The position numbers were made by a program, and so were the translations under genes. This document shows positions 13,253-17,587 of a stretch of 17,587 bases of DNA, one piece after another. Each line of letters starts with the position of its first letter. Position 1 is the first letter of the stretch. Source of the stretch: DATELY01 sp035276085 (GTDB lineage Bacteria; Pseudomonadota; Gammaproteobacteria; Steroidobacterales; Steroidobacteraceae); the NCBI GenBank assembly GCA_035276085.1, contig DATELY010000253.1:1-17587 (forward strand), given 5' to 3'. Under the pieces are notes generated by a model. That model made no database searches and was not told the DNA's origin. It saw only the letters and a list, made by a program, of their open reading frames with translations.

Positions 13253-15330
13253 CAAACCCTCACCCTCTTCCCCGGCGCCACATACAACTTGTCCGTCGGC
13301 TTCACATCGAACGCCGCATAAAACTGCGGCAGGTTCGACACCACGCCGTTGGCGCGGTACTCGCTCGGACTGTGCGGATCCGTGAGCAGCCGTTTGCGCA
13401 TCTCATCGTCGCGATACTTGCGCGACCAGCTTTGTGCCCAGCCCAGGAAGAAGCGCTGGTCTCCGGTGTAACCATCGAGGATGGGTGCGGATTTGCCTGC
13501 GAGTGACAGTTGATACGCGCGGTAAGCCATGGCCACGCCCGCGAGATCGGCGATGTTCTCGCCGAGCGTGAGCTCGCCGTTCACGTGCATGCCGTCGATC
13601 GGGGTGTAACTCGAGTACTGCTGCACGAGCGCTTGCGCGCGACGTTGAAACTCGGCGTTGTCGCCGGGCGTCCACCAGTCGGCGAGGTTGCCGCGGCCGT
13701 CGTAGCGACGGCCCTGGTCGTCGAACCCATGGCTGATCTCATGGCCGATGACGGAGCCGATCGAGCCGTAGTTCACCGCATCGTCGGCATTCACGTCGAA
13801 GAACGGCGGCTGCAGGATGGCGGCCGGGAACACGATCTCGTTCGCTGGCGGGTAGTAGTACGCATTCACGGTCTGCGGCGTCATCAACCACTCCGTGCGA
13901 TCGATCGGCCCCGGAAGCCTGGCGATGTTGCGATCCAGGGTCACGGCGGTGGCGCGCATCGCATTGCCGATCAAGTCATCCGCGCGCACGTCGAGCTTCG
14001 ACCAGTCCTGCCACTTGTCGGGATAACCGATCTTGGTGGTGAAGCTGGCCAGTTTCGCGTGAGCGCGCTGTTTGGTTTCGGGGCTCATCCACTCGAGCTG
14101 ATCGATGCCCTCGCCGCAGGCCTGCAGCAGATTGCGTACGAGCTCGTCGATGCGCCGCTTCGCCTCCGGGCTGAAGTGCTGTTCGACGTACATGCGGCCG
14201 ACGAGCTCGCCGATCGAGCCTTCGACGGCTTTCACACCGCGCCGCCAGCGCGGCGGCAGCTCGTCCACGCCGGACACGGTGCGATCATGCAAGTCGAAAC
14301 TGAGATCGACGAAGCGCTGCGGGAGAAACGGCGCGAAATCATCCAGCAGCTTGAACCGGAAGTACTCGCGCCAGTGGGCGATCGGCACGTCGCGCAGCGA
14401 CCGGCTCACCTGGGCGATATAACTCGGCTGGGCAATGACGAGCGCATCGACCGTAGGCACACCCGCGCCTGCGAGAAACGCCGGCCAATCGATCGCAGGT
14501 GCCAACGCCGCAGCTTCCTTCAACGTGTGCCGGTTGTACGTCTTCTCGGCATCGCGATTCTGCACTCGCGTCCAGGAGGCGCGCGCGAGCTGGGTTTCCA
14601 GCGCGAGAACATGCTCGGCGTTCCGCGCCGCGTCGCGCACACCGGCGGCAGTCAGCAGTTGTTCGATGTACTGACGATACTTCTGGCGTATGGACTGCAT
14701 GCGTGCGTCAGCGGATAGATAGTAGTCGCGATCAGGCAGGCTCAATCCGTTCTGGAACAGATAGCTCGCATAGCGCGTGGAATTCTTCTCGTCGATGGCC
14801 ACCGCATAGGCGATCGGTTGCGCGTAGCCGATGCGTTGCGCGTAGCCGATGTAACGCGACACGTCCTGGATGGTGCGCAGCTGTTCGATGCGTGCCAGTT
14901 CTTCCTGCAACGGCGCGAGACCTTGCGCTTCGATGCGCTCGGCCTGCATGAAGCTCGCGAAGAAATCGCCCGCTTTCTGTTCGTTCGAACCCGGCGTGCG
15001 CTGCGCGTTGTTCGCAGCCGCCTCCAGCAGCTCTCTCACGTCGGCCTCCGCTTCGTCCTGAAGCATCGTGAAGGCGCCGTAGTTGGAGCGATCGGCAGGA
15101 ATCGGTGTGGCATCGAGCCAGTGTCCGTTCACGTAGCGGTACAGATCGTCTTGCGGGCGCACGGAGCGATCCAGATTGCCGAGCAACACGCCGGAGCCCA
15201 GCGCTTGCGCCTTGGCGACTTCGATTTTGTTCTGCGCGGAGGAACTGCTCATCTCGGTCGTCTCGCAACCGACCAGTACACAACTACACAGCAGCAACGA
15301 CGGCAGTGCCGAACGAAACCTCATTCGCAT
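13249..15330 (-). CDS. M13 family metallopeptidase (PepO/neprilysin-like) lipoprotein
   Basis: A 693-residue zinc endopeptidase. The signal sequence LLLCSCVLVGC ends in a lipobox with Cys22 as lipidation site. The substrate-binding motif NAYYYPP is at 489-495, the zinc site HEISH at 530-534, and GENIADLAG at 590-598 gives the third ligand Glu591. Arg-rich substrate-side residues and the C-terminal KRVRVW match the neprilysin ending (CRVW-like). Length is typical for the family. It should cleave short peptides in the periplasm. The start is ATG at 15330 or 15324; GAGG lies 8 bases before the second, so 15324 (MRFRSALPS) is possible. It is first in a same-strand run with lemA and two TPM genes, 162 bases ahead of lemA. 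An 18-base tandem duplication (14818-14853) gives YIGYAQ-RIGYAQ. Confidence 0.95.
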   Translation of the reverse strand: MRMRFRSALPSLLLCSCVLVGCETTEMSSSSAQNKIEVAKAQALGSGVLLGNLDRSVRPQDDLYRYVNGHWLDATPIPADRSNYGAFTMLQDEAEADVRELLEAAANNAQRTPGSNEQKAGDFFASFMQAERIEAQGLAPLQEELARIEQLRTIQDVSRYIGYAQRIGYAQPIAYAVAIDEKNSTRYASYLFQNGLSLPDRDYYLSADARMQSIRQKYRQYIEQLLTAAGVRDAARNAEHVLALETQLARASWTRVQNRDAEKTYNRHTLKEAAALAPAIDWPAFLAGAGVPTVDALVIAQPSYIAQVSRSLRDVPIAHWREYFRFKLLDDFAPFLPQRFVDLSFDLHDRTVSGVDELPPRWRRGVKAVEGSIGELVGRMYVEQHFSPEAKRRIDELVRNLLQACGEGIDQLEWMSPETKQRAHAKLASFTTKIGYPDKWQDWSKLDVRADDLIGNAMRATAVTLDRNIARLPGPIDRTEWLMTPQTVNAYYYPPANEIVFPAAILQPPFFDVNADDAVNYGSIGSVIGHEISHGFDDQGRRYDGRGNLADWWTPGDNAEFQRRAQALVQQYSSYTPIDGMHVNGELTLGENIADLAGVAMAYRAYQLSLAGKSAPILDGYTGDQRFFLGWAQSWSRKYRDDEMRKRLLTDPHSPSEYRANGVVSNLPQFYAAFDVKPTDKLYVAPGKRVRVW
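14818..14853. repeat. 18-bp tandem duplication inside the M13 gene
   Basis: Two 18-base units, TTGCGCGTAGCCGATGCG and TTGCGCGTAGCCGATGTA, 16 of 18 bases identical. On the coding strand they encode YIGYAQ and RIGYAQ, followed by a degenerate third unit PIAYAV. Confidence 0.75.
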
Positions 15331-15486
15331 ACCTCGAGAAATACGAGTGGCGTTGTATACAGCGCCAGCGCCGCCGCATCACGTCAGGGATAACCGACTC
15401 GCAAGTAGAGCGGCCACACGACTGACCGTCGCACCTCGGTCGAGTTCCACAGCGGCGTGAGGCGTGGCGATCCGCCTGCGTGGCTC

Positions 15487-16344
15487 TCACGGCAACTGCG
15501 CGAGGAAGTCATCGATGGCAGCTACGCTTTCAGGTTCGTTCAACAGCGGCGCATGGCCGCGATTGGGAACTTCCACATAGCGCAGATCCGGTTTCTCACG
15601 CCGCATCTGTGCAACGGTCGCCGGCGACAACACGTCCGAATGCGCGCCGCGCAAGAGCAGGGTGGGGATAGACCTCAGCGCTGCGAATGCCATCCACATC
15701 GCGAATGCCGCGTTGGATGGCAGCATCCGTACGGCGTCGCCGACACGCGGATCCAACTGCATTCGCGGCACACCTTGCGCGTCTTCGCTGTAAGAGGCGC
15801 GAGTGAACGCGAGCCATTCGTCCGCCGACAGTCCCGGCAGTGCGCGCTCGTGCGTCGAGCGCATCTGCGCCGTCGCCTCTTTCCAGGTGCGCACGGGCGG
15901 TAGCCTGCCCACGTAATCGCGAATGCGGGCGACGCCTGCACTGGCCAATTCCGGCCCGACATCGTTGAGCACGACGCCGGCGAGCACTTGCGGGCGCATC
16001 GCGGCCAGCAACATGCCGATGATTCCGCCCAGCGACGTGCCGATGACGATGACGCGATCGATGCGTAACGAGTTGAGTAGCGCGAGCATGTCGTCGACGT
16101 ACACCGCCGGGTTGTAGCGCAGCCACAGCGGATCGAAATCGGAGCGCCCGCGTCCGCGCTGATCGGGCGTGATGACGCGTCGAGTCGGCGACAGGCGCCC
16201 GGCCAGCGAGAGGAAATCCCTGCTATTGCGCGTCAGCCCCGCCAGACACAGCACGGGAACGCGCGCTGCGTTACCGGGATAGTCGCGATAGAACAGGCGC
16301 AAGCCGTCGCGAGAACGTAAGGTGCCTTCCTGCGCTGAGGTCAT
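15487..16344 (-). CDS. Alpha/beta-fold hydrolase
   Basis: A 285-residue hydrolase with a full catalytic set: nucleophile Ser104 in IGTSLGG (101-107), acid Asp237 in LLRGAHSDVLS, and His264 in PNRGHAPLL. The oxyanion-side motif CLAGLTRNSRDF at 33-44 and the DQRGRGRSDF turn at 61-70 are typical of the AB_hydrolase_1 family (esterase, lactonase or haloperoxidase-like members). The substrate is unknown. The start ATG at 16344 is chosen: GAAGAG lies 7-8 bases upstream, whereas the open frame beyond it (to 16401) runs into the terminator of the previous gene. Cytoplasmic, no signal peptide. No strong promoter is visible in the 55 bases between terminator and start. Confidence 0.9.
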   Translation of the reverse strand: MTSAQEGTLRSRDGLRLFYRDYPGNAARVPVLCLAGLTRNSRDFLSLAGRLSPTRRVITPDQRGRGRSDFDPLWLRYNPAVYVDDMLALLNSLRIDRVIVIGTSLGGIIGMLLAAMRPQVLAGVVLNDVGPELASAGVARIRDYVGRLPPVRTWKEATAQMRSTHERALPGLSADEWLAFTRASYSEDAQGVPRMQLDPRVGDAVRMLPSNAAFAMWMAFAALRSIPTLLLRGAHSDVLSPATVAQMRREKPDLRYVEVPNRGHAPLLNEPESVAAIDDFLAQLP

Positions 16345-16399
16345 CACGGGCTCTTCAGGCGTGGGACCGGCCAAGAATAGCCGCGCGGGCATCGCGGGC

Positions 16400-16427
16400 A
16401 AAAAAAACCCGAGCTTTTGGCTCGGGT
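16400..16427 (-). terminator. Rho-independent terminator of the 64-residue gene
   Basis: On the minus strand, stem ACCCGAGC (16427-16420) and GCTCGGGT (16414-16407) with a 5-base loop, followed by eight T residues ending at 16400. Perfect 8-base GC-rich stem and T-tract. It separates the small gene upstream from the hydrolase downstream. Confidence 0.92.
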
Positions 16428-16433
16428 CAGAGA

Positions 16434-16463
16434 AGCGGACTCATGAAGGGATATGAGTCCGCT
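16434..16463. repeat. Perfect 11-bp inverted repeat just upstream of the terminator
   Basis: AGCGGACTCAT (16434-16444) and ATGAGTCCGCT (16453-16463) pair perfectly around an 8-base loop. In the minus-strand transcript this hairpin lies 32 bases after the stop of the 64-residue gene and 6 bases before the terminator stem. Confidence 0.88.
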
Positions 16464-16495
16464 AGGGGGAACTCGCTCGCGGCGCTACGCGCTCC

Positions 16496-16690
16496 TCAAT
16501 GCAGGCGGGACCACTGCAACACCTTGATGTCGCGGGCCTCGCATTCGAAATTCTTGGCCAGTACCGTGGCAGCCTCGCGCATGTCGCCCCTGGGCATTGC
16601 ACGATTGACCTCCACGACACCGCGGAACTCGCTCATGCCCTCCGGCGAGCGTTCCTGCAGTAGAAAGTGCGTGTAGTACTTGACGGCCAT
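16496..16690 (-). CDS. Small conserved-looking protein of 64 residues
   Basis: ATG 16690 to TGA 16496 encodes MAVKYYTHFLLQERSPEGMS, then a middle EFRGVVEVNRAMPRGDMREA and an end with CEARDIKVLQWSRLH. Support as a gene: it has its own strong terminator 69 bases downstream, lies divergent from greB, and has a soluble mixed alpha/beta composition. An AGG 11 bases before the ATG is only a weak ribosome binding site. I do not recognise the family and assign no function. Confidence 0.7.
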   Translation of the reverse strand: MAVKYYTHFLLQERSPEGMSEFRGVVEVNRAMPRGDMREAATVLAKNFECEARDIKVLQWSRLH

Positions 16691-16815
16691 GAAACGCAGC
16701 CTAGAGATGCGGCCCCGGGGCTACCGTGAAGGCTTTCTCAAAATTATGGTGCGTGGCGGCATTCAGGCGATGCCCTAGCCCCGATCCGGGACCTCGGTCG
16801 AGACACAGGCAGCAA

Positions 16816-17352
<537 letters not shown>

Positions 17353-17376
17353 TCACCCAAGTGCACAGCCTCTGGT

Positions 17377-17415
17377 CCCCTCCCCTGCGGAGCGGGGGAG
17401 GGTTAGGGTGGGGGC
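17377..17415 (+). repeat. Interspersed palindromic repeat, copy C
   Basis: CCCCTCCCCTGCGGAGCGG then GGGAGGGTTAGGGTGGGGGC. Same layout as copy A: C-rich arm, GCG loop, G-rich arm and G-rich tail. It starts 24 bases after the greB stop. Confidence 0.8.
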
Positions 17416-17452
17416 AAGCGCGGTAGCGTGTCTTAATTCTTAAAGAAGAAGA

Positions 17453-17502
17453 ACCCCCATCCTGTCCTTCCCCCGCTGCGCTTCGCTTCGCAAGGGAAGG
17501 GA
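17453..17502 (-). repeat. Interspersed palindromic repeat, copy D (inverted relative to copy C)
   Basis: On the minus strand CCCTTCCCTTGCGAAGCG, then AAGCGCAGCGGGGGAAGG and ACAGGATGGGGG. The loop is longer than in the other copies because of an extra AAGCG unit. With copy C it forms an inverted pair around 37 AT-richer bases. Confidence 0.75.
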
Positions 17503-17521
17503 CGCTCATTTCAGCTGCTGG

Positions 17522-17587
17522 TCACAACCCAAACACCGCAAACAACTTCCGCCACGGCGCTTGCGCTCGCTCCAGATCTCTCTGTCG
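17522..17587 (-). CDS. Probable C-terminal end of a minus-strand gene, cut by the window edge
   Basis: From the right edge, the minus-strand frame reads RQRDLERAQAPWRKLFAVFG, then L and TGA at 17524-17522. The composition (amphipathic, charged, then W-x-x-L-F ending) looks like a natural C-terminus, and the position fits a gene convergent with greB with the repeat pair in between. Only 21 codons are visible, so the family cannot be named, and another frame could be the real one. Confidence 0.4.
   Translation of the reverse strand, partial: RQRDLERAQAPWRKLFAVFGL

Noticed and set aside
13510..14718. Plus-strand open frame of 402 codons opposite the M13 peptidase
   Set aside because: Shadow of a gene with HEISH and GENIAD motifs; no domain of its own.
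15331..15486. Promoter for the M13 gene at TATACA about 20 bases before its start
   Set aside because: The hexamer is plausible, but the best -35 at 17 bases (GTGATG) is poor and the leader is unremarkable; not strong enough to list.
16345..16401. Longer N-terminus for the alpha/beta hydrolase
   Set aside because: It would start inside the T-tract of the upstream terminator; ATG 16344 has a GAAGAG ribosome binding site.
16712..16721. GCCCCGGGGC palindrome between the small gene and greB
   Set aside because: Ten bases of pure G/C palindrome are easily found by chance in GC-rich DNA, and no promoter elements frame it.

Overview
The window reads as a chromosomal segment of a GC-rich Gram-negative bacterium, most likely a gammaproteobacterium of the Xanthomonadales/Nevskiales/Steroidobacter kind. 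This is inferred from the mix of families: a TonB-dependent receptor, a TPR-sulfotransferase, a DOMON-like protein next to NamZ/DUF1343, M1 and M13 metallopeptidases, LemA with two TPM proteins, and GreB. Lipobox-bearing proteins and short interspersed GC-rich repeats fit as well. There are no tRNA or rRNA genes, no CRISPR array and no transposase. Most of the window is ordinary, densely packed chromosome.

Layout. Positions 1-4451 (+): the 3' part of a TonB-dependent receptor, a closely following TPR-sulfotransferase, and a short CinA-type molybdopterin-binding-domain protein. Positions 4477-7083 (-): two units. The first is a two-gene pair, a 59-codon ORF overlapping a nucleotidyltransferase by ATGA, behind a promoter whose spacer holds an exactly centred palindrome. 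The second is a DOMON-like gene followed by a NamZ/DUF1343 gene. Positions 7084-7444: a repeat copy and the frameshifted C-terminal remnant of a rhomboid protease. Positions 7445-10854 (-): a lipoprotein L,D-transpeptidase with an Ala/Lys/Pro tail, overlapping by 4 bases an M1 aminopeptidase. Positions 10923-15330 (-): an envelope cluster of M13 (PepO-like) lipoprotein peptidase, LemA lipoprotein, secreted TPM protein with a Gly-rich tail, and a second TPM protein. Positions 15487-16690 (-): an alpha/beta hydrolase and a small 64-residue gene that ends in a strong terminator. Positions 16816-17352 (+): greB. The right edge holds an inverted pair of repeats and the probable last codons of a minus-strand gene.

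Common themes. Many products act at the cell envelope: receptor, L,D-transpeptidase, NamZ muramidase, three predicted lipoproteins, and M1/M13 peptidases. Tight coupling recurs: ATGA at 5046-5049, TTGA at 9373-9376, and gaps of 4 to 9 bases elsewhere.

Most interesting signals. (1) The small-ORF/nucleotidyltransferase pair, with TTGACC-N17-TACCGT-N6-ATG and a 6-3-6 palindrome centred in the spacer. (2) A repeated TAxxxT-N6-ATG arrangement at three places, suggesting leaderless transcripts. (3) Four copies of one GC-rich palindromic repeat, one of them split by a 51-bp insert and lying in frame in the start of a TPM gene. (4) Heptanucleotide arrays and a hairpin in front of lemA. (5) A double-hairpin 3' end at 16400-16463. 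I found nothing that I can defend as a wholly new system.
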